Source of the DNA: Alcanivoracaceae bacterium
GTDB lineage: Bacteria; Pseudomonadota; Gammaproteobacteria; Pseudomonadales; Alcanivoracaceae
Direction: 5' to 3'
NCBI GenBank assembly: GCA_023146255.1
Contig: JAGLCJ010000001.1
Location: forward strand, 62,001 to 126,000
Length of the DNA stretch: 64,000 nucleotides
Below the pieces are notes generated by a model. It saw nothing but the letters and a program-made list of their open reading frames with translations. It ran no database searches and had not been told where the DNA came from. Position numbers and translations under genes: made by a program. Numbering within the stretch: the first letter of the stretch is position 1; each line of letters opens with the position of its first letter. Shown here one piece after another: positions 1-8,710 of this stretch.

Positions 1-354
1 ATGCTGGCCGATCTGGCCAAGGTGGAGTCTGAGCTGAGCGATCCCGCGTCCGCTGCTGATCAACAGCCGGATTACGCCCGCAACGCTCATCGTTCGATCA
101 AACCGGAATTCCTGATTCTGATCGGCACCTGTACCCATCTGGGTTGCTCGCCGAACTACAATCCGAACCCGACGGTGGAAGTCGGCCTGCAGTACGGTGG
201 CTTCTTCTGCCCGTGCCATGGCTCGCGTTTTGACTTCGCTGGTCGCGTTTACTCTGGCGTTCCTGCGCCGACCAACATGGTGGTGCCGCCGCATTCATAT
301 CTGAGTGAGTCGGTTGTCATTGTCGGTTCTGAAGAAGGGGAGACCACTGCATGA
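1..354 (+). CDS. petA: Rieske iron-sulfur subunit of cytochrome bc1 (3' part only)
   Basis: Ubiquinol-cytochrome c reductase Rieske protein, which carries electrons from quinol to cytochrome c1 on the periplasmic side. The window begins inside the gene: the visible 117 residues lack the twin-arginine/membrane-anchor N-terminus, and the ATG at base 1 is probably internal. Both cluster-binding boxes are present: CTHLGC at about residues 44-49 and CPCHGS at about 70-75. They supply Cys44, His46, Cys70 and His73 as [2Fe-2S] ligands and the Cys49-Cys72 disulfide pair. The stop overlaps the petB start (ATGA), so the two are translationally coupled in a petABC operon. Identity is secure; the true 5' end is outside the window. 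Confidence 0.96.
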   Translation: MLADLAKVESELSDPASAADQQPDYARNAHRSIKPEFLILIGTCTHLGCSPNYNPNPTVEVGLQYGGFFCPCHGSRFDFAGRVYSGVPAPTNMVVPPHSYLSESVVIVGSEEGETTA

Positions 355-1637
355 TGGGCCTGCTGACTCGCGCCGTTGATTGGGTTGACGCCCGCCTGCC
401 GGTTGTCGACGCTTTCAAGAAGCATATGTCGGAGTACTACGCTCCGAAGAACTTCAACTTCATGTACTACTTCGGGGTGTTCTCGATGGTGGTACTGGTT
501 AACCAGCTGCTGACCGGCATCTGGCTGACCATGTTCTACTCGCCGACCGACGCGTTTGCGTCAGTTGAGTACATCATGCGCGATGTGCAATACGGCTGGC
601 TGATCCGCTATATGCATGCGGTTGGTGCGTCGATGTTCTTCGCCGTGGTGTATCTGCACATGTTCCGCGGTTTGATGTACGGCTCCTACAAGCCGCCGCG
701 CGAGCTGGTGTGGGTTTTCGGCATGCTGATCTATCTGGCACTGATGGCCGAAGGCTTCCTCGGTTACGTGCTGCCGTGGGGCAACATGTCTTACTGGGGG
801 GCGCAGGTGATCGTGTCGCTGGTGGGCGCGGTGCCGTATGACTTCATTCCGTTCGTTGACGCGGCTCAGGGCAAGGAAATGGGTGAAGCCATTGCCAACT
901 GGGTGCGCGGTGACTACCTGTTGTCCGATGCTACAGTGAACAAGTTCTTCGCCCTGCACGTGGTGCTGATCCCGATCGTGCTGCTGGCGCTGGTGGTGCT
1001 GCACATTCTGGCGCTGCACGAGGTGGGTTCGAATAACCCGGATGGTGTTGAAATCAAGAAGAACAAGGATGAGAACGGCATTCCGGTTGACGGCATTGCC
1101 TTCCACCCCTACTACACCGTGAAAGATCTGGCCGGCATCATCGTGTTCCTGATGGTGTTTGCGGTGATCGTGTTCTTCTTCCCGGATGGCGGCGGTTACT
1201 TCATCGAGCGGCCGAACTTCGAGCCGGCCAACCCGCTGAAGACTCCTGAGCACATTGCGCCGGTGTGGTACTACGGCCCGTACTACGCGATGCTGCGTGC
1301 CACCACTATTGATTTCATCTTCCCGGCGAAAACCTGGGGTCTGTTCGCCATGGGCGGCGCCATTGCCATTCTGTTCGTGGTGCCATGGCTGGACCGTCAC
1401 CCGGTCAAGTCGATTCGCTACAAGGGCTGGCTGAGCAAGATTGCCATGGCCATCTTCGCCATCGACTTCCTGGTGCTGGGTTACCTTGGTACCCAGCCGG
1501 GCTCGCCGCTGAAGACTGCGATCGCGCAGATCGGCACCCTGTACTACTTCGCATACTTCGTGCTGGTGCTGCCGTTCGTCCATCGCTTCGAGAAGTCGAA
1601 GCCGGTGCCTGAGCGCGTCACGATGGGAGGTCACTGA
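351..1637 (+). CDS. petB: Cytochrome b of the bc1 complex
   Basis: Membrane subunit of the quinol:cytochrome c oxidoreductase that holds the two b haems and the quinol oxidation/reduction sites. The 428 residues include multiple hydrophobic helices and family motifs such as GYVLPWG near residue 140, the PEW-like variant PVWYYGPYYAMLR around residues 304-316, and a C-terminal helix pair. The length is typical of proteobacterial cytochrome b not fused to c1. The gene overlaps petA by 4 bp and the petC start by one base (TGATG), the usual tight petABC coupling. Confidence 0.97.
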   Translation: MMGLLTRAVDWVDARLPVVDAFKKHMSEYYAPKNFNFMYYFGVFSMVVLVNQLLTGIWLTMFYSPTDAFASVEYIMRDVQYGWLIRYMHAVGASMFFAVVYLHMFRGLMYGSYKPPRELVWVFGMLIYLALMAEGFLGYVLPWGNMSYWGAQVIVSLVGAVPYDFIPFVDAAQGKEMGEAIANWVRGDYLLSDATVNKFFALHVVLIPIVLLALVVLHILALHEVGSNNPDGVEIKKNKDENGIPVDGIAFHPYYTVKDLAGIIVFLMVFAVIVFFFPDGGGYFIERPNFEPANPLKTPEHIAPVWYYGPYYAMLRATTIDFIFPAKTWGLFAMGGAIAILFVVPWLDRHPVKSIRYKGWLSKIAMAIFAIDFLVLGYLGTQPGSPLKTAIAQIGTLYYFAYFVLVLPFVHRFEKSKPVPERVTMGGH

Positions 1638-2287
1638 TGAAAAAGCTTGCTGTTATCCTGTTCTGTCTGCCGGCCATGGTGTTTGCTGCTGGCGGTAACA
1701 ATGAGCATGTGGTCAGTGCGCCGATCAATCTGAAGGATCGTGTATCCCTGCAGAACGGCGCCAAGCTGTTCGTCAACTACTGCATGGGCTGTCATTCGGC
1801 GAAATACCTGCGTTATGAGCGGATGGCTGATGATCTGGGTATTCCCCATGATCTGGTGATGGAGAAGCTGAACTTCACCTCGGAGCGGATCGGCGACACC
1901 ATGACCAACAGCATGGATCCGAAAGTGGCTGAGCAGTGGTTTGGTGCGGCACCGCCGGATTTGACCCTGACCGCTCGTCTGCGTACTCCAGACTGGCTGT
2001 ACTCGTATCTGGTAAGCTTCTACCCGGATGACACCCGTCCGTATGGCTACAACAACAAGGTTTTCCCGCTTGTTGGTATGCCGCACGTGATGGCAGGTCT
2101 GGAGCAGGAGCTGGGCGAGGAGAAGTTCAAGTCGGAAATGGCCGACCTGACCAATTTCCTGACCTATGCCTCCGAGCCGATCAAGCTGGAGCGTGAGCGT
2201 CTTGGTGTCTACGTGCTGATCTTCCTGTTCATTCTGTTCTGGCCGGCGTATTTCCTGAAGCGGGAATACTGGAAAGACGTCCACTGA
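1637..2287 (+). CDS. petC: Cytochrome c1
   Basis: Haem c subunit of the bc1 complex that passes electrons to soluble cytochrome c. The 216-residue product starts with a cleavable signal peptide (KKLAVILFCLPAMVFAAG). It carries the haem-attachment motif CMGCH at residues 49-53, a likely axial-Met segment (PLVGMPHVM), and one C-terminal membrane helix ending in a basic tail. It is the last pet gene and is followed by a strong stem-loop before sspA. Confidence 0.96.
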   Translation: MKKLAVILFCLPAMVFAAGGNNEHVVSAPINLKDRVSLQNGAKLFVNYCMGCHSAKYLRYERMADDLGIPHDLVMEKLNFTSERIGDTMTNSMDPKVAEQWFGAAPPDLTLTARLRTPDWLYSYLVSFYPDDTRPYGYNNKVFPLVGMPHVMAGLEQELGEEKFKSEMADLTNFLTYASEPIKLERERLGVYVLIFLFILFWPAYFLKREYWKDVH

Positions 2288-2313
2288 TCAGAGTTCTGAC
2301 AGGGCAGCATCAC

Positions 2314-2357
2314 GGGAAGCAGGGTAGTCGCCAGGCGGCTATCCTGCTTCTCTCTTT
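2314..2357 (+). terminator. Stem-loop terminator after petABC
   Basis: A 12-bp stem pairs GAAGCAGGGTAG (2316-2327) with CTATCCTGCTTC (2339-2350), with one G-U pair and an 11-base loop. It is followed by a pyrimidine-rich TCTCTTT. It lies between petC and sspA. The T-run is short, so it may be partial termination or a processing/stability hairpin rather than a full stop. Confidence 0.6.
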
Positions 2358-2384
2358 ACAGCAATTGCAGGAGTGTTTTGAACA

Positions 2385-3023
2385 ATGGGTGTCGTGACCA
2401 GACGATCGTCGATGACCTTCTTCTCCAATCCACGCGATCATTACAGCCACCGTGTCCGCATCGTTCTGGCGGAAAAAGGTGTGACCGTGGATATCGTGGA
2501 CGTGGATGACCACGACAAGCCGGAAGATCTTGCCCACTTCAATCCGTACAACGAAGTGCCAACGCTGGTGGATCGTGATCTGAGCCTGTACCAGTCCAGT
2601 GTCATCATGGAATATCTGGACGAGCGCTTCCCGCATCCGCCGCTGTTGCCGGTATATCCGGTGGCGCGTGCCACCAGCCGACAGTTGATTCACCGCATCG
2701 AGCGTGACTGGTGTATCCACGTTGACGCCATTCTCAAGGGTGAAGAAAAGGAAGCCGTGCTGAACAAGCATCGCAAGGAATTGCGCGAGAGCCTGATTAC
2801 CACTGCACCGGTTTTCCTCGACAAGCCGTTCTTCATGAACGAGGAGTTCACCCTGGTGGATTGCACACTGGCGCCGATCCTGTGGCGTTTGCCGGCGCTG
2901 GGTCTCGACCTGCCGGCCAAGCAGTGCAAGGCAATTTTCGATTATGCCGAGCGCATGTTTGACCGCGATGGCTTCCAGGCCAGTCTGTCGGATAAAGAGC
3001 GGGAAATCCGCCACCTCGGCTGA
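2385..3023 (+). CDS. sspA: Stringent starvation protein A
   Basis: RNA-polymerase-associated protein with a glutathione-S-transferase fold that modulates transcription in starvation and stationary phase. The 212 residues show an N-terminal thioredoxin-like half (FFSNPRDHYSHRVRIVLAEK, about residues 9-28) and an all-helical GST C-terminal half. Start: ATG 2385 with CAGGAG upstream. The next gene is sspB, overlapping by 3 bp, the normal sspAB pair, and pet genes lie upstream as in pseudomonads. No catalytic GST residue is expected in this family. Confidence 0.95.
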   Translation: MGVVTRRSSMTFFSNPRDHYSHRVRIVLAEKGVTVDIVDVDDHDKPEDLAHFNPYNEVPTLVDRDLSLYQSSVIMEYLDERFPHPPLLPVYPVARATSRQLIHRIERDWCIHVDAILKGEEKEAVLNKHRKELRESLITTAPVFLDKPFFMNEEFTLVDCTLAPILWRLPALGLDLPAKQCKAIFDYAERMFDRDGFQASLSDKEREIRHLG

Positions 3024-3418
3024 TGACTGTGATGACGCCGAATCGCCCGTATCTGATCCGGGCGATGTATGACTGGATCTGCGATAACGGGCTGACACCG
3101 CATCTGGCGGTAGATGCCCATTATCCGGGTGCCCGGGTGCCGCAGGAGTTTGTTCAGGACGGTCAGATTGTCCTGAATCTTGCGCCGCGTGCGGTACAAG
3201 GTCTGGTCGCCGGAAACGAGGAAATCATTTTCTCTGCCCGCTTTGGCGGCATTCCCCGGAATATGGTGGTGCCAGTGGGTGCGGTGTTGGCAATCTATGC
3301 CCGGGAGAATGGTCAGGGAATGGCGTTTTCCGCCGACGAAATTCCGCCACCACCGGAGCCTGATGACAACACCTCGGGTGAGGAAACCAGCCGGCCCAGT
3401 CTGCGAATAGTTAAGTAA
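3023..3418 (+). CDS. sspB: ClpXP adaptor, specificity-enhancing factor SspB
   Basis: Adaptor that binds ssrA-tagged proteins and tethers them to ClpX for degradation. The 131 residues contain the substrate-binding body (RPYLIRAMYDWICDNGLTPH near the start, the ARFGG region in the middle), an acidic flexible linker (PPPEPDDNTSGEE) and the conserved C-terminal ClpX-binding tail RPSLRIVK. Start ATG 3023 overlaps the sspA stop (TGATG). Length and tail match the family; the protein looks complete and functional. Confidence 0.95.
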   Translation: MTVMTPNRPYLIRAMYDWICDNGLTPHLAVDAHYPGARVPQEFVQDGQIVLNLAPRAVQGLVAGNEEIIFSARFGGIPRNMVVPVGAVLAIYARENGQGMAFSADEIPPPPEPDDNTSGEETSRPSLRIVK

Positions 3419-3462
3419 TGTTCCCGGCGGCAGCGGTTGATCGACCGCTCCCGCGCGAGAAT

Positions 3463-4035
3463 CTAGTCGATGTACTCGATAATCTTGACGATCTTCTGCA
3501 CACCGTACGACTTCTGCACCTGTGCGACTGCTGCATCCGCTTCGCGGCGGGTCATCAGGCCGAGCAGGTAAACCACGCCGTTCTCAGTGACCACTTTGGT
3601 ACGTGAAGCGCGGGCGTCACCGGCAAAGGCCAGTCGTGTTTTGACTTTGGTGGTGAGCCAGGCGTCATTCATGCGGGCCAGAAACGATACCTTGCCGGAC
3701 ACCACCAGTTCGTTGTGCAGATCCACCACGTGGCGGACTTCACCAGCCACTTCTGCGGCCCGCTTTTTCATTGCATCTGACGCCACTTGTCCAGCGAGCA
3801 GCACCTGACCGTTAAAACTGACCACCACGACACGCTGGCTGGCCAACGGTTCGCCGGCGCGTTTCAGATTTACCCGTATCTTGGTTTCAATGGCCTGATC
3901 TTCGATGACGGCGCCAAATGTACGCTCGCCGTGTTCACGATCCATCGGTTCACCGGACAGCGGCGCAACCAGAGTGGCGCAGCCGGTCAGCGAAAGCAGC
4001 AACAAGGTGGCGAAGGTGGCACGCAAGGCACTCAT
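3463..4035 (-). CDS. dolP: Outer-membrane lipoprotein with two BON domains
   Basis: DolP (YraP)-type lipoprotein that supports outer-membrane integrity and the BAM machinery in enterobacteria. The frame is open further upstream, but the ATG at 4035 gives 190 residues beginning with a lipoprotein signal and lipobox LTGC with Cys19. Two BON domains follow: one around residues 45-110 (ETKIRVNLKRAG start) and one around 115-190 (WLTTKVKTRLAF start). E. coli DolP has 191 residues. The start codon overlaps the diaA stop (TGATG on the minus strand). It is the distal gene of lpoA-yraN-diaA-dolP. Confidence 0.88.
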   Translation of the reverse strand: MSALRATFATLLLLSLTGCATLVAPLSGEPMDREHGERTFGAVIEDQAIETKIRVNLKRAGEPLASQRVVVVSFNGQVLLAGQVASDAMKKRAAEVAGEVRHVVDLHNELVVSGKVSFLARMNDAWLTTKVKTRLAFAGDARASRTKVVTENGVVYLLGLMTRREADAAVAQVQKSYGVQKIVKIIEYID

Positions 4036-4574
4036 CAGATCAGGTCTCCAAACAGTTGCTGTTCGATATGGTCGCACAGGGCATGGGCGACCAGAAGTGC
4101 AGTCTCGGTAAGTCGGGTAGTGTGCTCGCCGGGAAGCATCAGGCAAAGATCGCGGTCATTGATCAGGCTGGCGCTCTGGGTCGACTCAATACTACAGATC
4201 AGAATCACCCGCATATCCCGGTCACGAGCTGCCTGCAGCAGTGGTTCGGCAATGCTGCGGTCCGGGTTGATCAATAGCAGGACATCGTGACGTTGGCCGA
4301 ACGCGCGTAATAGTGCGGCGCTTTGCTGGTCCTGCAGGTATTGGGCGGGCAGTGGCGGTCGTGAGCCCTGTTCGCTACCGAGCAGCATGGCTGCCATATG
4401 CGCGCCGATCACCGCGCCGCTGGACTGGCCGGACAGATACAGTCGGCCACCTTCCAGTAGTGCGGCAACCAGCATGTCTCCGGCGGCAGCGATACTTTCC
4501 GGTAGCAGCTCAGCAGCCTTCATGCTGTGTTCGATATTGTCCGCGAATTGTTCGCGGATGCGGCTCAGGCTCAT
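4035..4574 (-). CDS. diaA: SIS-domain protein, DnaA initiator-associating factor DiaA
   Basis: A 179-residue single SIS (sugar isomerase) domain protein. DiaA binds DnaA and promotes ordered assembly at oriC in E. coli; GmhA heptose isomerase is the close paralogue. The sequence shows the SIS core (LYLSGQSSGAVIGAHMAAML near residues 42-61, then HDVLLLINPDRS). Its position between yraN and dolP, as in E. coli yraN-diaA-yraP, favours DiaA over GmhA. Gene order is the main basis for the choice; DnaA binding is inferred. Confidence 0.82.
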   Translation of the reverse strand: MSLSRIREQFADNIEHSMKAAELLPESIAAAGDMLVAALLEGGRLYLSGQSSGAVIGAHMAAMLLGSEQGSRPPLPAQYLQDQQSAALLRAFGQRHDVLLLINPDRSIAEPLLQAARDRDMRVILICSIESTQSASLINDRDLCLMLPGEHTTRLTETALLVAHALCDHIEQQLFGDLI

Positions 4575-4619
4575 TATCTGTGTTGCTCCGGGTTGCTGCT
4601 GAGGTTCGCCACGATAAAG

Positions 4620-5018
4620 CTATTCAGCATAAAAGGCGCCGGCGATCCAGTTCATGTCGTAGCCGCCGTTGTCGGTTGGTGTCGCGGCAATGACGTCGAA
4701 GCGACAGCGATACTGTGCTGCTTCCGGGCGCATCCGCAAGTAGTGTCGTGCGGCGGCCACCAGTCGTCGTTGCTTGCGCGGATCCACCGAGGCGGCCGCG
4801 CCACCGTGTTGCTGACCACTGCGAAAGCGCACTTCGACAAACACCAGTATGTCCTCCTCGCGCATGATCAGATCGATCTCGCCCATCCGGCATTGCCAGT
4901 TTCGGCTGACGGTTGTCAGGCCCTGCCGGTTAAGCCAGCTCTCTGCGGCCTGCTCGGCCTGATCACCGCGTTGCCGGCGCCACGATGTTGGCAGCACGTC
5001 CATGTCCCGCATCTCCAC
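4620..5018 (-). CDS. yraN: UPF0102 nuclease-fold protein YraN
   Basis: A 132-residue YraN-family protein with a restriction-endonuclease-like fold; its biochemical role is not established. The family signature is visible: GEIDLIMREEDILVFVEVRF around residues 46-65, containing the D and ExK-like positions of the PD-(D/E)XK core, then GGAAASVDPRKQRRL. Start ATG 5018 lies 56 bp inside the end of lpoA; in-frame ATGs at 5012 and 5003 are alternatives. Encoded between lpoA and diaA as in other gammaproteobacteria. Confidence 0.88.
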   Translation of the reverse strand: MEMRDMDVLPTSWRRQRGDQAEQAAESWLNRQGLTTVSRNWQCRMGEIDLIMREEDILVFVEVRFRSGQQHGGAAASVDPRKQRRLVAAARHYLRMRPEAAQYRCRFDVIAATPTDNGGYDMNWIAGAFYAE

Positions 5019-6861
5019 TGGTTGAGCCGGCCACCACCGGCATGCGTTGTGGCTGGCCCTTGCGGAACCAGGCCCAGTTCAGGCGCCGCTCCAGCACCCG
5101 CTTTTCATTCATGCTGAGCTGCCCGGTGACGCCCGGGAGGAAACTGTCCGGCACGCTGGCCAGCATCACCAGCCGGGCGTGCAGGCGATAGGCATCGACG
5201 CCCATGGCAAACAGTTTTTCAAAGCGGCCATGGCCATCCGGCCAGGCTCGGGCCGCTTCCTGATGCAGTGCCGAGCCGCTTTCCAGTATCCACGGCATTT
5301 CGACAAAGCGAACACCATTCAGGTCAGTGTCACGGTCCGGTGCCGGGCTGCCGGCATAAATATGCGAGGTGGCAAACACCGGCAAATCGCTGGCGTAGTG
5401 AAAGTTCAGCGCCGGCTTCAACTGTCGTGCCTGGCCGGGGTTGGCGACCAGGAAAACCAGATCGATGTCCTGACGGCGACGCGGTTCGAACTCGATGTTC
5501 TGGTTAACGTAACGGCGCATGGCCCGGGCCCGCGCTTCGCTCTGGCCAACGCCAAGCAGATCGCGGGTGGTGGCAGTCGGGTTGTCGGTGTAGGACGACT
5601 CCGTGCTGACGATGCCGCCGAGCTCCTGAAAGCGCTGACTGAACGCATTGGCGACCCGCAAGCCCCAGCCACTGCTATCGGTGGGGTAAAGCACGGCAGC
5701 CAGTGTCATGCCTTCGACAATCGCTTGCTCGGCAACCTGCCGGGCTTCGTCTTCCGGAGCCAGACCGTACTGGAACAGCTTTGCAGCAGCGGCATCACCG
5801 TCAATGTAGTTGAGCGTCAGTGTTGGCACCGGCAAGTCGGCGATAGCCGCCAGTGTTGCCGCCTGCTCCTTGTCGAGCGGGCCGATGACCAGCCCGGCGC
5901 CCAGTGTCAGCGCCTGATTGTAGAGGGCGACGATGTCACCCTGGCTGCTGTCGAGAAAATGTATCACCGGCACCGGATGACCCTGACCGAGGGCGCTGTA
6001 GTACGCCGCCAGTAAGCCATCACGAATGGCGCTGGCCGGGCCTGCCAGCGGCCCGCTCTGTGGCAGCAGTACGGCAACGGTTTGCGGTCGCTCGCGTACC
6101 GCTCGACGCAGTGCCTGAATGATATCCGGCATGTTGGTGGCGGCCGGGTGGTCGGCGCGGCGGCGCTGCCAATCGTCCAGATTGGCCAGCTGACCATCGA
6201 TGTCGCTAAGCGGATCGCGGTACAGCCGGGCCAGTTCATACCAGCCGGTCAGGGTATTGTCGTGGCTATGTCGCTCGGCGTCGGTGAGCTCATTGATCGG
6301 CAACATCATCAGCTGGGTCCAGATCATGCTGCGGTTGTACTGCTGGCTCTCTTCGCCGAGCAGGTAATCGATATCGACTCGCTGCTCCAGACTGGCGGTG
6401 AGGTCGCCTTTCAGCGTCAGCACGTCAGCACGTAGCAGGCCGATACGACTGCGTTGCTCGTTGCCGAGCTGCGGCAAGATGGCACGCAGATTCGGGTTGT
6501 CGAGCACCGCTTCTGCTTCCGCCGTTGCCTGCTGGCTGAGATGCCACTGGGCTCTTAACAGTGCCCGTTCGGCCTGACGCGGGGGCGTCAGCGGTCGGGC
6601 TTCCAGCCACCGCAACAGGGTGTCGCTGGCCTCTATGCGGTGCTGACTCAGGTACTCTGCGGTCCACGCCAGGGCTACATCATCGGCTTTGGTGGAATCC
6701 AGTGCTGCCAGCTCTGCCAGTGCATCCGCAGCCTGAACCGGCGCCTCCCGGGCAATCACCGGCCGACCGGTGTCAGAATCGGATACTGGCCGCTGCGCGC
6801 AACCGGCGATCAGGACAAAACAGGCCAGCAGCAGGCCTTGCAGGGGCAATCTCATCGGCAT
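4963..6861 (-). CDS. lpoA: Penicillin-binding protein activator LpoA
   Basis: Outer-membrane lipoprotein that reaches through the periplasm to stimulate PBP1A. Although the frame stays open far upstream, the ATG at 6861 (or 6855) gives a lipoprotein signal with lipobox LIAGC and Cys21. The 632-residue product has an N-terminal helical TPR-like part and a C-terminal periplasmic-binding-protein-like domain, starting near the segment TVAVLLPQSGPLAGPASAIR. E. coli LpoA has 678 residues. It diverges from rsmI with a 66-bp gap, and yraN, diaA and dolP follow downstream. Confidence 0.92.
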   Translation of the reverse strand: MPMRLPLQGLLLACFVLIAGCAQRPVSDSDTGRPVIAREAPVQAADALAELAALDSTKADDVALAWTAEYLSQHRIEASDTLLRWLEARPLTPPRQAERALLRAQWHLSQQATAEAEAVLDNPNLRAILPQLGNEQRSRIGLLRADVLTLKGDLTASLEQRVDIDYLLGEESQQYNRSMIWTQLMMLPINELTDAERHSHDNTLTGWYELARLYRDPLSDIDGQLANLDDWQRRRADHPAATNMPDIIQALRRAVRERPQTVAVLLPQSGPLAGPASAIRDGLLAAYYSALGQGHPVPVIHFLDSSQGDIVALYNQALTLGAGLVIGPLDKEQAATLAAIADLPVPTLTLNYIDGDAAAAKLFQYGLAPEDEARQVAEQAIVEGMTLAAVLYPTDSSGWGLRVANAFSQRFQELGGIVSTESSYTDNPTATTRDLLGVGQSEARARAMRRYVNQNIEFEPRRRQDIDLVFLVANPGQARQLKPALNFHYASDLPVFATSHIYAGSPAPDRDTDLNGVRFVEMPWILESGSALHQEAARAWPDGHGRFEKLFAMGVDAYRLHARLVMLASVPDSFLPGVTGQLSMNEKRVLERRLNWAWFRKGQPQRMPVVAGSTSGDAGHGRAANIVAPATR

Positions 6862-6891
6862 CCGGGGTCGTCTTGTTGCGGAGGTGGCGCT

Positions 6892-6900
6892 ATTGTAGCA
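6892..6900 (-). promoter_or_regulatory. Possible extended -10 promoter for lpoA
   Basis: On the minus strand the sequence TGCTACAAT (an extended -10, TGN plus TACAAT) lies about 30 bases upstream of the lpoA start. No convincing -35 box is visible. Placement between the divergent lpoA and rsmI genes supports it; it remains a pattern match only. Confidence 0.35.
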
Positions 6901-6927
6901 GCCGCACTCAGCAGCGGGGGTCAGGAA

Positions 6928-7767
6928 ATGTCGGGCGTGCTTCATATTGTCAGTACCCCTGTGGGAAATCTGGATGACATAACCCGGCGCGCACTTGCCG
7001 TGCTGGCCTCGGTGGATGCTGTGGCTGCCGAGGATACTCGTCATACCGCGCGGCTGCTGGATGAACTTGGCATTCAGAAAAACCTGATCAGCTACCACGA
7101 CCACAACGAACAGGAGCGCACGCCGCAACTGATCGAGCGGCTGCAGCGTGGCGACAATCTGGCGCTGGTCTCGGATGCCGGCACGCCACTGGTCAGCGAT
7201 CCCGGTTACCGTCTGGTGCGTGCCTGTCATCAGGCCGGCATCCGGGTGGTGCCGGTGCCCGGCGCCAGCGCCCTGCTGGCCGCGTTGGTGGTGGCTGGTC
7301 TGCCCACAGACCGCTTTGTCTTCGAAGGGTTCCTGCCAACCAAGGGCGCCGGTCGTACTGCAGCCCTGCGCCGCATTGCCGACAGTGCGGCAACCTCGGT
7401 GGTGTATGAAGCGCCGCACCGGATTCTGACCTTGCTTGATGAACTGAAAGAGCGTCTCGAAGCTGGGCGGGAAGTGGTGTTGTGCCGCGAGCTGACCAAA
7501 CATTTCGAAACCGTGTTGCCGGGTTGCATTGGCGATATTCGTGAGCGTGTCGCGGCCGACAGCAATCAGCAGCGTGGTGAGATCGTGCTGCTGGTGGCGC
7601 CGGCACCGGAGCAGACCGTGGATGACGCAGAACTGGCGCGGCTGGCAAGACTGCTGCTTGGCGAGTTGCCGGCGTCGCGTGCGGCGAAGGTGCTCGCGGC
7701 CTGGTCAGGCCGCAAGCGCAATGATCTGTACAGCTGGATGGAAACGCTGGATCAGTCCGGCGATTGA
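6928..7767 (+). CDS. rsmI: 16S rRNA (cytidine-1402-2'-O)-methyltransferase
   Basis: RsmI adds the 2'-O-methyl group to C1402 in the ribosomal decoding centre using S-adenosylmethionine. The frame is open upstream, but ATG 6928 with an AGGA-type site gives the family N-terminus (LHIVSTPVGNLDDITRRAL). Further conserved blocks are AEDTRHTARLLDE and DAGTPLVSDPGYRLVR (SAM binding), and GFLPTKGAGR in the middle. Length 279 residues is normal. Its 3' end overlaps the convergent DUF808 gene by 16 bp, so no separate terminator exists between them. Confidence 0.95.
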   Translation: MSGVLHIVSTPVGNLDDITRRALAVLASVDAVAAEDTRHTARLLDELGIQKNLISYHDHNEQERTPQLIERLQRGDNLALVSDAGTPLVSDPGYRLVRACHQAGIRVVPVPGASALLAALVVAGLPTDRFVFEGFLPTKGAGRTAALRRIADSAATSVVYEAPHRILTLLDELKERLEAGREVVLCRELTKHFETVLPGCIGDIRERVAADSNQQRGEIVLLVAPAPEQTVDDAELARLARLLLGELPASRAAKVLAAWSGRKRNDLYSWMETLDQSGD

Positions 7768-8708
7768 GCGCTAACGCGGCGGCGCAGTTTGCTGATCAGG
7801 CCGACCCCGGCCAGCACCGCAGCGCCGCTGACAATGCCGACCACAATGCTGATCAGAACCGGTATCGCGAAGCGGACAGTGGCCTGCAGCGCGCCGCTAT
7901 CCGAAAATTGCAGCAGCAGGTCATGCTGCAGATGTTCCAGTGCGGCAATGCCATGGACAAGAATGCCACCACCTACGGTAAACATGGCAATGGTGCCGGC
8001 CACCGACAGGAACTTCATCAGCTTCGGGGCAAACAGCAACAGACCGCGACCGGCTGCGCTGTAGAAGCGGTTACCGACATTGCGGCCACGCTCCAGCAGG
8101 TGCAGGCCGGCGTCATCCAGCTTGACGATGCCGGCGACCAGACCATACACACCGATGGTCATCAATACGGCGATCGCTACCAGTACGGATACCTGCTTCA
8201 TGAACGGCGCCTGCTGCACCGTGCCCAGCGTAATGACGATGATTTCTGCCGAGAGGATAAAGTCGGTGCGAACCGCGCCGCGAATACGCTGCTTTTCAAA
8301 CGCCACCAGATCAACGGCGGGATCGGCGATGGCTTTCAGGGTTTCGTTGTGCTGTTTTTCCACTTCCTGACGGTGGAGAAACTTGTGCGCGACTTTTTCC
8401 ACGCCTTCGTAGCAGAGAAAAAGTCCGCCGAGCATCAGCAGCGGCGTGATCGCCCATGGTATCAGCGCGCTGATAAGCAGTGCTGCCGGGACCAGAATCA
8501 TCTTGTTGATGGCAGACCCTTTGGCCACCGCCCAGACCACCGGCAACTCTCGCTCGGCACGCACACCGGACACCTGTTCGGCGTTCAGGGCGAGATCATC
8601 GCCAAGGACACCGGCGGTTTTCTTTGCCGCCACCTTGGTCATGACGGAGATGTCGTCGAGCAGGGTGGCAATGTCGTCGATCAGTGCCAGCAGGCTGGTT
8701 CCGGCCAT
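7752..8708 (-). CDS. DUF808 family inner-membrane protein (YedI-like), co-directional with norR
   Basis: A 318-residue member of the DUF808/YedI family, whose function is unknown. The N-terminus (LLALIDDIATLLDDISVMTK) and the GDDLALNAEQVSG block are characteristic. Several hydrophobic segments follow (around 75-105, 165-210, 225-260 and 280-310). Start ATG 8708 is 2 bp after the norR stop with an AAGGA ribosome-binding site inside norR, so the two are almost certainly one transcript. That places an unannotated membrane protein in the nitric-oxide regulon. A functional link is inferred from position only. Confidence 0.88.
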   Translation of the reverse strand: MAGTSLLALIDDIATLLDDISVMTKVAAKKTAGVLGDDLALNAEQVSGVRAERELPVVWAVAKGSAINKMILVPAALLISALIPWAITPLLMLGGLFLCYEGVEKVAHKFLHRQEVEKQHNETLKAIADPAVDLVAFEKQRIRGAVRTDFILSAEIIVITLGTVQQAPFMKQVSVLVAIAVLMTIGVYGLVAGIVKLDDAGLHLLERGRNVGNRFYSAAGRGLLLFAPKLMKFLSVAGTIAMFTVGGGILVHGIAALEHLQHDLLLQFSDSGALQATVRFAIPVLISIVVGIVSGAAVLAGVGLISKLRRRVSAQSPD

Positions 8709-8710
8709 GT

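Noticed and set aside
3419..3462. AGCGGT/ACCGCT hairpin between sspB and dolP as a terminator
   Set aside because: Stem is short and has no T-run on either side; too weak to list as a terminator.
6862..7503. In-frame upstream extension of lpoA antisense to rsmI
   Set aside because: The lipoprotein signal at 6861 marks the real start; the extension has no conserved features.
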